Origin: Cristatella mucedo
Lineage: Eukaryota; Bryozoa; Phylactolaemata; Cristatellidae
Assembly (NCBI GenBank): GCA_009760855.2
Contig: WPIO01000030.1
Span: forward strand, 4,037,001-4,101,000
DNA length: 64,000 nucleotides
Direction: 5' to 3'
The translations under genes and the position numbers were made by a program. Under the pieces are notes generated by a model. The model searched no databases. It was not told the origin of the DNA and saw only the letters and a list, made by a program, of their open reading frames with translations. This document shows positions 1-44,500 of the stretch, in pieces. Position 1 is the first letter of the stretch. Each line of letters opens with the position of its first letter.

Positions 1-32985
<32,985 letters not shown>

Positions 32986-33585
32986 GCCACCTCTGTTGGC
33001 ACGGCATCCCCGGGGCTGCTAGGTGGCGGCTCCGCTGGGCCCTCTCACATACACCCTCCCCCATGATGCCATAGCCGTACAACTAACGAGTTTCGCATGC
33101 GCCGAGCCCGAGCCACCAGTGCCAGGGTGACGTTCTGGCACCGGCGGACATCGCAGGAGTACATCCATGGCCACGGGGCGTTGCGGTCCAGCTGCAGTAG
33201 TGGCTCAAGCTTGGGATGTCGCAGACCCGGGCGAGCAAGAGGCCGCGGCCTCGTCTCCGGCTCGGCGTCCGGTACCCAGCGCCGACAATTGCAGTGCATT
33301 GTCCTCAGCTACTAACTTCGCGGCTATTGTCGGGCTAACACTGGGCATGCATCTGCAGGTGCCTGCGTCTCGGAAGCGAGCGGCTAGCCCGCCGGCCGTG
33401 CACCGGCCTGTTGGCGGTTGGCTGGACGCGAAGTCTAAATTATTTTGTGCATATGCTAAGACCTGCCCGATGCGGCGGTGTTCACTAGTGGCGTAGGCCG
33501 TATCGCCGCGGTAGCTCGCCTGTTCCCACGGCCAACCGGTGGCAGGTGACCTCATTTGTCTGCTGCATCGAGCATTCATGGATGA

Positions 33586-33591
33586 AATAAA
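33586..33591 (+). promoter_or_regulatory. Candidate poly(A) signal of multiplexin
   Basis: AATAAA in GATGAAATAAAACC, about 600 bases after the stop and just before the first intergenic LINE. The interval 32986-33585 has no other clear AATAAA and would be the 3' UTR. Confidence 0.5.
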
Positions 33592-34677
33592 ACCAGTGCA
33601 TCATTTGCTCATCATGCTTATGAAATCTCCTGTCTTGCCAAGGAAGCTGATGATAATAGTGATAAAATAATATATTCGTTATGCACATTCAGAGAACTGA
33701 ATCTCTCACCAAGCACTTTGCATGTGCCGCACATAAAGCATTACCAAATATTTGGTGGATGGTAAAATGCGAAAGCAGCAGGCACACAAAGCAGCAGGCA
33801 CGAGCAGGAAAGCAGGTAAATACACACGAAGGACGAATCATAAATACCCACCAAATGCTGTAATAAAGAGGTGCGTTTTAAGCTTCATTTTAAATATCGT
33901 CATGTCAGGGGATGTTGTGACGTACGTCAGAAGTGAGTTCCAGGCTTTGGGAGCCTACGAACTAAAGGTACGGTCTCCAAAAGACTTAAGGCCTCTGCGA
34001 GGTATAGGTTAAAAACTAGTTTCCGAAAAGCAGGTGGTGCGATGCTTAGCCTGGTGGGGGAATAAATCGTATAGGTATGCTGTAGCCAGAGAACGAAGGG
34101 ATCGAAAAGTGTGTGACGGAACCTGGAAGTCGTTGCGCTGCTTGACTGGAAGCCAGTGCAGGTCGGCGAGAAGTGTTGTGATGAGGCAATTGCGACGCTC
34201 GAGACAGATGAGCCTAGCTGCAGAGTTTTGCATCAACTATAAACACCCGATTGCACAGGCCTATAGAACTGCAAGCAGTAAGTTAAAGAAGTCAAGACGG
34301 GATTTCACAAATACATGGACAATTTAGACGTGGTATTCATGTCTAAGCAAGCCTGAGTTTTATTATTATGTACAGATTTAATTGAAGATATGCTGGCGAA
34401 GCCGGTTTTGAGTAGTAGCCTTCCCAATTTCTTAACCGCACTTGGTTAGCCCATAACTAGTAAGTTGGTTTTGTCGTCATTCAATTTAAGAAAATTTGCT
34501 GCCATCCATGAGCGGATGTCATCAATACATGAAGCAAGGGTGTGTAGAGAATTCGACATGCTGGAGGGCTGATAGGGATCAAAAAGCATAGGTACAACTG
34601 AGTGTCATCTGCATAAAAGTAAAAGCCTGGAGTGTGCCTGGTAGCCACATCGGCAAGTGAGAAAGTATATATGCATT

Positions 34678-34762
34678 TCACTTTACAGCCAATGTAAAGC
34701 GCCTAGAGAGAGATTAAGTTCTCTGAGGGCGCTTTATCAAGTGAATTATTATTATTATTATA
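34678..34762 (+). mobile_element. LINE 3' tail inserted in the larger LINE
   Basis: TTTACAGCCAATGTAAAGCG, a complete terminal hairpin and (ATT)n, in opposite orientation to the host copy. The RT-coding sequence of the host resumes immediately after it. Confidence 0.75.
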
Positions 34763-35037
34763 CCGCAAGAAGAACCGGACCAAGCATACAGCCCTGAGGT
34801 ACACCTTACTTCAGTGATCCCTCGGGTGATCTTTGTCCGTTCACATCAATACTCTGGAGTCTCCCACTGAGATAGAACCTGAACCATTGCCGTGCAATGC
34901 CTGTCATGCCCAGGCAAGTTTCACGATGTTCAAGAAGGACTTAGCGATAAATGGTTTCAAATGCTACCAAAAGATCAAGCAGGACAAGCAGAGAGACTGA
35001 ATCCCATCGGGTTTTTGTTATTGCCGTATTCTTAGTG

Positions 35038-35221
35038 CAGTGATTCTCAACCTTCCTAATGCCGCGACCCTTGAATTCAGTTCCTCGTATTGTGACGACC
35101 CCCAACTATAAAATTGTAGAAAATGTGGAAATGCCTGTTTTCCGATGGTCTTAAGAGAGACCCCTGTAAAAGGATGGTTCGACCTCCAAAGAGGTCGCTA
35201 ACCACAGGTTGAGAACCGCTG
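35038..35221. mobile_element. SPIN-like non-autonomous hAT element
   Basis: 184 bp with terminal inverted repeats CAGTGATTCTCAACCT and, on the reverse strand, CAGCGGTTCTCAACCT. Flanking 8-bp target duplications are TCTTAGTG (35030-35037) and TATTAGTG (35222-35229), one mismatch. Internal words such as CTAATGCCGCGACCCTTG, GACCCCCAACTATAAAATT and TTTTCCGATGGTCTTA match, as I recall them, short SPACE INVADERS (SPIN)-type elements of mammals and other animals. It is inserted in the minus-strand LINE. Confidence 0.8.
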
Positions 35222-36039
35222 TATTAGTGTATTACCGATGGCGTTTATGGCCACTGGTTTATGGGCCAGGCCGGTTTATTGGGAAATGGTTTTATGAGTG
35301 TGAGTCACTGCCTGCATAGAAGTAGGCAGTGGGAAGCAGAACGGCCACGGAGGCCACGACTGTGTGCTGTAGCAGTGCAAGCGTCAGCGGAATACTTGAG
35401 TGTTGAAGCCCCTCGGTTTATGCTTTTCGTCGCTTGTTTAGCGTCACAGCGGCAGGTTACACCCAAGTATGCAATCATGAGAATGTCGCTATACAACCTT
35501 AGCAATGTTGACTCGAAGAGTCATTAGCACTAAACCCAGATTGGAACTAACTTGCTAGGTTTGAGGTCTCAATATAAGAGTTCAGTTTGTTTGCCGTAAC
35601 TCGTTCTAGTGCCTTTGTTAGGAACGCGATAATGGAGACTGGACGGTGGAAGCTGCTCAAGCTCTCTTGGTTTCTTAACTAGTTGTTAGCTTAACCGTTG
35701 CTTTCTTAACTAGTGTTAGTTAGAATACAGCCTCTTTGAAAGGTGCAGGGACCTGACCTGAGGCTGCAGACGTATTTATTGTTAAAATGCATGGCAGCAG
35801 CAGATCTAAGCATCGTAGAACTAGGAAATTGGGAATAGAGTCTAGAGGAAAGGTAGTCTTCTTTGACTGGGAGATGCATTTCTGGATCAGGTCACTCGTG
35901 GCCTCCTTGAATGTAGACATCGAAGTAGTGAATGGAATCGATGGACACGAGTCCTGTGCTAATGTAATTGAGGGACAGGAGTTCAGAGGGGATGCCGAAA
36001 CCCTCCAGATGGACTGTCTTATCTTGTCTATCTTTTCTA

Positions 36040-36132
36040 CCTTGTTTCCTTTGCAGCAAATGTTAAGCGCCTAGAAAGAGATTGAGTTTTCTGAGGGTGC
36101 TTTATCAAGTGTGTTATTACTTTTGTTGTTAT
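36040..36132 (+). mobile_element. LINE 3' tail inserted in the larger LINE
   Basis: TTTGCAGCAAATGTTAAGCG, hairpin and a TTATTACTTTTGTTGTTATT tail, plus orientation inside the minus-strand copy. Confidence 0.7.
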
Positions 36133-36603
36133 TATCTTGCTGAAAAAGAAACTGGAGAAGCGATCGGATAGATCACCACACGGATCACTTGGTAAGGAAC
36201 CAATCTGAGAGTGGTTAAGCAGACGGTTGATGGTAGACATTGGAATTTTTGGATAGTGCATTTATGATTCAATTTTTTTCTAGAAGCTAGATATGGCCTT
36301 TGCATTATCGATCGGTACGATCTACAGTAGTCTTCGTATGCCTGATGATGGACGGCCAATGCTGATCTTTCATAGGCTTTCTCAAGCTTACACTTAGTAA
36401 AGTTAGCTAGTTTAATGTCTGTGGTAACCCATGGGCCGTCTGGGCGAGCGCGCACATTATGTATGCTTAGTCAGTGGTGCAAACTCGTTTGGCACGTCAG
36501 CAAGCGCCGTGTTGTAGCATTTTCTCAATGATAACAGGTCGGATGGAGGCTTGAGCAGCATGGGCGAAGAGGATATTTTCGCTCTTACAGCATCAGTGTC
36601 AAG

Positions 36604-36650
36604 GTTAAAATTAAATTTAATTTAATTTAAAATTAAATTAAAATTAGAGA
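36604..36650. repeat. AT-only palindromic simple sequence
   Basis: Alternating TTAAA/AATTTAA words that form an imperfect inverted repeat, next to a SINE B end. Possibly an expanded insertion-site tail. Confidence 0.7.
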
Positions 36651-36792
36651 CTAGCTGATTTAACAGCCTCTTTTGTATAGCGACAGAAGAGTTTTTAAGG
36701 CTATCACCACCGCTTGCAGTGGCAATAAAGGATCGCCCACCGCAGGATTAGAACCCTCAACCTCGGGACCGAGGTCGTGAAAAGCAAGGTTG
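36650..36792 (-). mobile_element. SINE family B copy
   Basis: TAGCTGATTTAACAGCCTCT end, the CACCACCGCTTGCAGTGGC core and a damaged B box (GGTTCTAATCC on the minus strand). Confidence 0.8.
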
Positions 36793-37412
36793 TTGAGGTT
36801 TCGTGATTCACATGTGATTTTGGATGCGTACGAGGGCGCAGTTACGTCATTGCATTAAATATCGCACTTTCTGATGCTAACTTTCATAAAGAAACACAAA
36901 TGTCCAAAACACACGCCCCTTATCAACATTTTTTCCATCCCAGCAGCCTCCCACCTGAAAAAGAAGGCAACCACATGTTAGTAGTCTTACCCGGTTAGCA
37001 TCCGGCGGGCGGAGCCCGGAGCCCTCAAGCAGACTCAACGGAAATTAGACTCAACAAATTCGAAATTAATGTTTGGCAGTTGAGTGTCTACAGCCTACAG
37101 GAGTGCCAAAAATAGCTGCATTTCCAGATATGTACCCCGATGTAAAAGACGCAATAAACTAGCTAACCTCACTGCTTGTATTTCGGATGTATTCCATTTA
37201 ATGCTACGGCAAGTGCGTAGCGCCTCTTGACTATGTCTTTCGCAAAATTGAAGTTTAAGTAACGGGTGCGGGATCTCGCTAGATCCCACGTAGGATTGAT
37301 ACTGGCAGTATTAGCTTTTCTAAGCACGGCTATCACGAGTCGTATAACCAGCTCCAATGCACATAGGTCAGTAGTCAATTGCGGGACGACAGCATAAATA
37401 ATAATAAAAAAT
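36793..37412. other. No gene or repeat recognised
   Basis: About 600 bases between two SINE B copies. The reading frames are short and match nothing. Confidence 0.5.
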
Positions 37413-37580
37413 AGCTGATTAAACAGCCTCTTTTTGTATAGAGACAGAAGAGCCTTTACTGCTATCACCACCGCTTGCAGTGGCGATAAAGGATCGCCCA
37501 CCGCAGGAATCGAACCCACGACTTCGGGACCGAGGTCGTGAAAGCAACCGCCTTACCTAGTGTGCCATCACGGCTCACCG
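37413..37580 (-). mobile_element. SINE family B copy, near full length
   Basis: One of the best preserved copies: AGCTGATTAAACAGCCTC end, the TATCACCACCGCTTGCAGTG core, the B box GGTTCGATTCC and the A-box region CTAGGTAAGGCGGTTGC on the minus strand. Confidence 0.85.
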
Positions 37581-38358
37581 AGCAGTCATCGTTGCTGATA
37601 GGTCGGAAATAAGTTCAGATGCCTGCAACCGAGATGGTCGCTATGGTTACGTTTGAGACGCTTTCATTATTCATTCTATTTTGTGAGACCTGGGGCACAT
37701 ATTTGTGCATTTAAGAGTTAAGGGCACAAAATTTGGAGCTCTTCCTGATCTCGATATTTTGAATCACTTCTGTGGGTAAAGTCTTTATCAATTCGATGTC
37801 GAAATTAATCACTTAATGTCAACTCGCCACTTACAGTTTAATAAAATCGGGTAAGGAATCTGAGAGAACATTAACTGTACTCCGAGACGAAAACGATGCT
37901 TCTTTGATTTATAAAGAAGGTAACATAGGCTTTCTAAATTTGAAATGGAGCGAAGTATTCTCACAAAATCTATATGGCCGCAAAGGCGGGTATTTTTCTT
38001 TTACCGCCTAGAAAGGCATGCGTCATGCTAAAAAGAGGTCTTCTGTTAGTTATATTGACGTCTACACTCGATACCTAGACACCCCACCATGAATTAAAGG
38101 TCTTCCATCAAAATAAAACCTGCATTAGAAAGGGTGATCGGGTGGATTAGTTTTATTTTGATCCATTGGCCTTGAATGCATTCTTCAGTGCCTCTGCGTG
38201 CTGAGCTAAGCAAAATACTTACGCGCTTTTACTTTCTTGCCTAAGCATGATTCCGTTCATGATATTAACTCCAGCTTGTTGCTACTCTTGCAGCCAATTA
38301 AAAAATCGCCTGAATATATATATATATATATATATTTATTTATTCATTTATTTATATA
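37581..38358. other. No gene recognised; short AT repeat at 38316-38358
   Basis: Moderately AT-rich sequence ending in a (TA)n plus TTTATTTATTCATT stretch. No coding or repeat family is recognised in the rest. Confidence 0.5.
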
Positions 38359-38359
38359 T

Positions 38360-38580
38360 AGTCAGGTGAGGCCCTTCGTGGTCGGTGCTCTGGGTGGCTG
38401 GATAATGAAGGCTACCTGGCGGACCTCGGCATTTCGCTCAAGTAACGGGCGGCATTGCTGCGGCTGCTGTACGTCTCGGACGCCATTTCCGGCTCGGAAG
38501 CCGTGTTGTCCCTGTTCCTGAACCGGGAGGCGTGGGTAGTCCCCGCAGCCCCGGCAGGGCCGGGCTCCTACGGCTAAGGT
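38360..38580 (+). mobile_element. Retroelement-like coding relic, copy 1
   Basis: Reads, with breaks, as PFVVGALGGW, DNEGYLADLGISLK and SDAISGSEAVLSLFLNREAW. The same segment recurs at about 54105-54345, so it is part of a repeat family. The PFVxGALGxW ... LxxLGI order resembles what I recall at the C-termini of some site-specific LINE polymerases, but this is only a guess. Confidence 0.5.
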
Positions 38581-39592
38581 ACAGTGATTTATTAAAATTA
38601 TTAAAATATAAATCATATTGAGTTATCTTCGTCCGCTCTACAGATGACCTATTATTAGTATTATTTATATTAGGGACTTCCCAAAAAATCCCAGGTGAAC
38701 ACTAAAAGAATGCAATATTTGGATCCATGCGTTACTAAAATCAATAAGCATCGGATCTGGCACCTCTCAGGATAAAAACAATTGTTTTTAAAATTATTTC
38801 GTAAATAGCAATGAAAGATGTATTCTTTGGTGGATCCTTACATAAAATTGTATAATACCTCAGTCCTGATACAACACATTTGAACCACTACTTGAATTAA
38901 TGGGTACGTAGATATTGTAACAGTTCTGTACAAGGCTGAGAGGCTTTAGGCAGATTTGTCTTTAAAAGATACCAATCGCCATTTCAATTTGCACAGCTCG
39001 AAGGATTAAGAAGGTGGGACGGTGGTCCGATACTTTTCTTCAGATATGTGATATACTCTGCCCGCTTGATGTGCTGCAGAATAACTACACTGCTTGTGGG
39101 AATCTTCTCAATCCTTCGAGCTTTCTCGTTAAACAGATGAAACCAGTGAACTTGTATACGTTCGATATCAGTGTTTGTTTTGACTGATATTAATATCCAA
39201 GATTTCTCGATCGCAAGCACATCGTCTTCTGAGATCCCGTAGGAAATTAGTGACGATGTAAGTGAGTGAAGGTATCACATGCCTGCCAGAGAGTCTTTTT
39301 TCAACTTCACCGACGAACGAAAGAGAGAAGAAAAAAGAAAGAACTCTATCGCAGGGCCTTGAGGTTGACTCTGAGCTCTGGGGGCTGTACCTAGAAAGCT
39401 TGCACTCACTCGCATGAGAGGCTGCACTTCTAAAACAAAGGCCTTCGCCCCTAAGGCTATCAAGTGCGTCACGAAACGCCGATGACGTTACTGCGGACCG
39501 TTTAAATCTCATCGCTGCTTTCCTTTAAGGGTTTTCATAAAGCTCGATAACTTTTATCGGCAACTAAACGTCGGAGCAATCGCGAGGACCGG
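38581..39592. other. No gene recognised
   Basis: 1 kb. The longest frame (minus, 39168-39512) encodes 114 residues without any motif I know; codon content and context give no support for a gene. Confidence 0.5.
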
Positions 39593-40287
39593 ATGTGTTC
39601 GACGAGTGCCTGCTTGGCCTTCTGTATTAGAAGTGCCACTGTAAGACCCGTAATCATCCAGCTCCACAAGGCGGCGATTCTCAGTCAAAACCGTCAGCTC
39701 ATCCGTCACCTTTCATTGCCGACCTGCACTGGCTACCAGTCAAGCAACGGATTGACTTCAAGGTTTTGTCGCTCACTTTTAGGTCGCTTCATTCTTTGGC
39801 TCCAGCCTACCTCTCAGATCTACTTCCCCACCAGGCAATGCATCGTACTACACGCTTTTCGAAATTCAGCAGTCAACCAATACCTCGTACAAACCTCAAA
39901 TCCTTTTGGAGACCGTGCATTTAGTTCGTATGCTCCCAAAGCCTGGAACTCCCTCCGACCTGCGTCAGAACATCCCCTGACCTGACCACATTTAAAAAGA
40001 ACTTAAAAACACACCTATTTAGGAAAGCATTTAGTGGGTCCCTGTGATTCGTCCTTCACGTGCTTATGCGTGCTGACACTGTGCATGCTGCCACTAACCC
40101 CATTTGCATGCTTACCCTGTGCATGTCACCCCTAACCACTTTATTCATTTTGTTTGTTTATCAAGCATGATATTACTCACCATTGAATTGCATTTTCCTT
40201 TGCAGCAATTGTAAAGCGCCTGGGGAGAGATTGAGTTCTCTGAGGGCGCTTTATCAAGTGCATTATTATTATTATTATTATTATCAG
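39593..40287 (+). mobile_element. L2/CR1-like LINE, 3' end
   Basis: Plus strand: the thumb region in two frames (PTCTGYQSSNGL frame-shifted from DLHWLPVKQRIDFKVLSLTF), a QYLVQTSN segment, the AACACACCTATTTAGGAAAG 3' UTR, a perfect terminal hairpin (AGCGCC at 40215, GGCGCT at 40245) and an (ATT)n tail. 5'-truncated. Confidence 0.88.
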
Positions 40288-40959
40288 GGTTGCGTTGCCT
40301 GGCCTGGAGCAAGTCTTAAAAATGGAATATTCTGCCTCAAGAAAACGCTACAAATGTATGCTCCTCAAATTGGGCAAATATACACCCTGCTCTGTAGATG
40401 ATGAAAGTGCAGGCGCCGACTTTTGTGGGCGCAATAAATTTTGGAGACGTGGCTTTTTCGCAGGGAAGCCTCTGAGAGGCCAAGGGCCAACCTTTGCTTC
40501 TATTAGCGTCTCAGTCCAGCCTCTTGGTGATAGCAGCTAACCCGTGCTCGCGTGGCTGAAACCTGTATGGCTCGGACGGTACGGCTTCGTCAAACACTTC
40601 GGGTGACGTTCCAACTTCGCTGATCTTGCGTCACTCGCAACTGTTGCACTATTTTCAGCCTCATCGTGCCCTCGGGTCCTCAATGGAACCTAAATTATCC
40701 GTTCCATGCCTACGCTTAAAGACCGTTGGCGACAGAAGCTGGTGTTCTGCAGATTCTAGACTGTGGAACTCGCTTCCACAATTCTTAAGCGACGACATCT
40801 AATTTACTGCTGATAACAGTGGCACATGCTTTCCAGCCATTCTGATCTGCTTCTTCTAGTATTTATCACGACTGCCCTCCTGCCTCAGCTACGCTTCTCA
40901 CTTTCCCTATGTTGCATGAGATGAAGCCTTTTAACTATCGCATTTCGCACCGAAAACTA
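40288..40959. other. No gene recognised
   Basis: About 670 bases between two LINE copies of opposite orientation. No motif recognised. Confidence 0.5.
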
Positions 40960-42112
40960 TTTATAATAACAATAATGCACTTGATAAAGCGCCCCAGAGA
41001 ACTCAATCTCTCTCTAGGCGCTTTACATTTGCTGCAAAGGGAAATGCAATTCAATGGTGAGTAATATCATGCTTGATAAACAAGCAAAATGAATAACATG
41101 GTCAGGGGTGACATGCACAGGGTCAGCATGCAAATGTGGTTAGTGGCAGCAAGTACAGTGTCAGCACGCGTAAGAACATGAAGGACGAATCACAGGGACC
41201 CACTAAATGCTGTCCTAAATAGGTGTTTTTAAGTTCTTTTTAAATGTGGTCAGGTCAGGGGATGTTCTGACGCAGGTCGGGAGGGAGTTTCGGCTTTGTG
41301 AGCATACAAACTAAATGCACGGTCTCCAAAGGATTTGAGGTTTGTACGAGGTATTGGTAGACTGTTGGATTCCGAAAAGCGGGTGGTACTATGCTTGGCC
41401 TGATGGGGAGTATATCTGCGAGACAGGCTGGAGCCAAAGAATGAAGCGACCTAAAAGTGAGCGACAAAACCTTGAAGTCAATCCGCTGCTTGACTGGTAG
41501 CCAGTGCAGGTCGGCGAGAAATGGTGTGATGTGGAAACTGCGACGCTCACGACAGACAAGCCTAGCTGCAGAGTTGTGCACCAGCTGTTATTGCCTCATC
41601 GCACATGCTCGTAGGCCAGCAAGCAGTGAGTTGCAGAAGTCGAGACGGGATGTCATGAATGCATGGACCAACTTGGACGTGGTATCCTTATCTAAACAAG
41701 TCCGAATTTTAGCAATGTTATGAAGCTGAAAATAGGCAGATTTGACTGTGGAGCTGATGTGATCGTCTAACGAGAGGTCGCTTTGGAACATGACACCTAG
41801 ATTTCAGCTGATTCAACAGGAAATATGCTGGCAGAGCCAATTTTGAGCGTCAGCCTATCCAATTTGTGAATCACACTGGGTTTGCCCATAACTAGTAAGT
41901 TAGTTTTATCATCTTTTAGTTTTAGAAATTTTGCTGCCATCCATGTGCGAATGTCATCAATACGTGCAGCAAGTAAGTCAAGAGAATTTCAGGTGCTCGA
42001 AGGCTGGAAGGGATCAAAGCAAAGGTACAACTGAGTGTCATCCGCATAGAAGTGAAAGCCTAGATTGTGCTTGGCAATCACATCAGCAAGAGGGAGAGTG
42101 TAAACCGTGACG
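40960..42112 (-). mobile_element. L2/CR1-like LINE, 3' end
   Basis: Minus strand: a 3' tail with hairpin at about 40975-41035, the frame MHNSAARLVCRERRSFHITP, FLADLHWLPVKQRIDFKVLS, a MFQSDLSLDDHISSTVKSAY, FQLHNIAKIRTCLDKDTTSK frame and the [10 protein letters not shown] region near 42030. One of the least decayed thumbs in the window. Confidence 0.88.
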
Positions 42113-43884
42113 TTCCGTGACATTTAGGCTTTGAGTTCGCTAGAGAAAACTCTCCTGCGTAACAGCCACTTAGCCTTTGTGGAGTTACGGGCGGAGATAC
42201 GCATGCATTGCGTTACATTACGTTAAATTAACGTTGCCCACAGAGCTCAGCCAATTATCTCTGTAGCTAAAATCGAAGTGTAGCATCCCGTGAAAATTCT
42301 GCGCTGGGAGTATCTTCGACGGAGAATCTTTGGCGTCACATAGCGCTACTGCGTGTGCTAATCATCAATCTCCTTGGCAGCTCTCCGAGCTCTCCGAGTC
42401 TGCACTGCCAACGAATTCGTCGTCTTCTGCTACTGCTGACTCGGCTTAATCTGCCACTGCTGACTCGAATAATCTAGTGCTGCAAAGAAATGCACGCTTT
42501 TCTAACTTGGCGTTATTGAATTCGAAGCGGTATTAAGCATGCAGCTTGGCATCTTCTTAAGTGAGAGTTTTTTCCAAGCCACATTCTCGATCTAATACAG
42601 GCAAGGTTATACCCCAAAAAAATCAAACCAAATTTAAGTTAGAGTAAGCTTTCTTATATGCTCCTACAGCCAGAGCATTCTTTACTCCGCTTCTTTGCTG
42701 CAACAGGTAAAGGCTGCGTGACTACGTCTAAAGCGACGGCGAAAGTGCGAATCTAGCAAAGGTGCCGGCTTTCGTGATGCCGGAGGCTGTCACAGCTGCT
42801 TCGTTTGGCTTCCGATTCAGAGGCCGAATTCGCTCGCTAGCGGAAACCGAGTGGGCGCTAAATTAACGCATTTTAACAGAGCAGCCGGCGCAAGAGGGTC
42901 AGACCGGGTCACCGGATTCACAAGCTAATCGGTCGGACGATGACCGAGAAATGTTAGCAGCATCGGAAAACAATATCGGGTAGGGTAGCAAACGATATTA
43001 AGTACTGCAGAATGCGGCCGACGTCAGACTGTCTTTTGAATTCTTCCCTTAAATACGACGCATATGTATGCAATTAAGCTTGTCTTATAACGAGACGAGT
43101 CAGTTTTCATGTAACCTGCTTACTAATACGCGATATTTCCAATACTTCATCCTCCACACGTCATTCAAATACGTCCCAAGACTGTCCAACAGGTTTATAG
43201 TAACGTGAATAGTCTGGCCAGATCATTGCTCTAATACTTGATTTATATCAAAACACCGTGCTCACATTATCCGTCTGTTCTTAAGCCGTATTTTCGTCAT
43301 ATTGTTGCTTAATTGGACTAATTTCCTGGCAGAGCTAGGGGCATGAAGCAATCCAACATTTTAAATTTAGTCAAATAATAAGCGCTGATCAATTATACCA
43401 ATAATCGGATGCAATTCCAGACATCAGCAAAGCGGAGACATTTTGAACCATTATATTAAGTCATTAAAATTATATAAGACTATTATGCAACAGCATGGTT
43501 TGCTGAAACTTTCGGGGCTTGTATGTACAGGCTTGTTCGCAACAGTGACTTACATTTTGAACTGTGAGAAAGTAGTGAACTATTAAAGCAGACAAATATT
43601 AGTCGAGTGTCATCACCAGCCGGTGGCTGCAGTGACACTTTCAAGCAAACACTAACGTCGATGTCGTAAAATGAGCCTGCAATTGCTGTACGCCATGTCA
43701 GTACTGCTGAATGTCTATTTTATGTCTTTTTGACGATCGTCGTGCATTACCAAATCCACAAGCCTTGATTGCATCGACTGTTTATGAAAGTGAGTACATA
43801 TTCCCTATGCAGTACATCTGTGAATATGTTGTGAAAAGCAAAACTTATAAAAACTCTAAATTCAGAGAGAAAGTGCGTTCAATA
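42113..43884. other. No gene recognised
   Basis: 1.8 kb without open frames of note or recognised repeats. Confidence 0.5.
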
Positions 43885-44500
43885 TAAATGCCGGAAGAAA
43901 CTGGATGCTTAGCTTCATTTTAAAATCTGTATGTCTGTGGATGTTTCGCTGTTTGGTTGGTACTGAGTTTCAGGCTCTAGAGATGTGGAAACTGGAAGCA
44001 TGATCTCCAAGAATTTGTGGTTGTTAGAGGCATAACTAAAAGACCTTATGATTAAATTAGAGTAAACAGAAACTTATATCGCACCGTAAGCAAGTTAAAT
44101 CTCTATAGACACTTTGCCTATGCTAGAAAGGGAAGCGTGTCAAATTATTGGCGACAACATGCACCGTTTAAACAACAACGAGCACGCAAAAGGCAATTCA
44201 CTCAGACACGGACAATGCTGTGAAAAAAGGTGGGCTTGAAGCTTCTTTTAAAAAAAATTTAAAGTCGTGCGGTATCGTGACATCAGTCAGGAGTGAGTTG
44301 TGGGGTTTTGAGGGTACTAAATGAAGTCTCCAGAAGATTTGAGGTTTCGCTAGAGGCTTAAAAAAGCGAATTGAGGCAGAAAAATTTATGGTACGATTCG
44401 CTAGCTGATTGGAACGTATTTCAGAAAGGTAGGCCAGAGAAAAAAATTAAAAGAACCTATAAGTGAGTGACAACATCTGCCCATTATGGCCTGATCCTCT
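43885..44500 (-). mobile_element. Two old LINE 3' remnants
   Basis: Blocks at about 43910-44060 and 44230-44480 both resemble the reversed LINE 3' region (GTCAGGAGTGAGTT, CTCCA(A/G)AAGATTTGAGG, CTATAAGTGAGTGAC) but are much more diverged than the other copies. Confidence 0.6.

Larger units (their letters stand above)
33655..36600 (-). mobile_element. L2/CR1-like LINE, longest copy, broken by later insertions
   Basis: Minus strand from the 3' end at about 33655. It has a thumb region (MMQNSAARLICLERRNCL ... LLADLHWLPVKQR), a [12 protein letters not shown] motif near 34.6 kb, an RT N-terminal part near 35.75 kb (SIPNFLVLRCLDLLLP) and the linker upstream of the RT at about 36.13-36.45 kb (RARPDGPWVTTDIKLANFTK, then KLEKAYERSALAVHHQAYED). 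It is interrupted by a second LINE tail (34680), a SPIN-like hAT copy (35038) and another LINE tail (about 36050). No intact frame and no endonuclease domain found. Confidence 0.85.

Noticed and set aside
39168..39512. 114-residue minus-strand frame
   Set aside because: No recognisable motif and no neighbouring exon; treated as chance.
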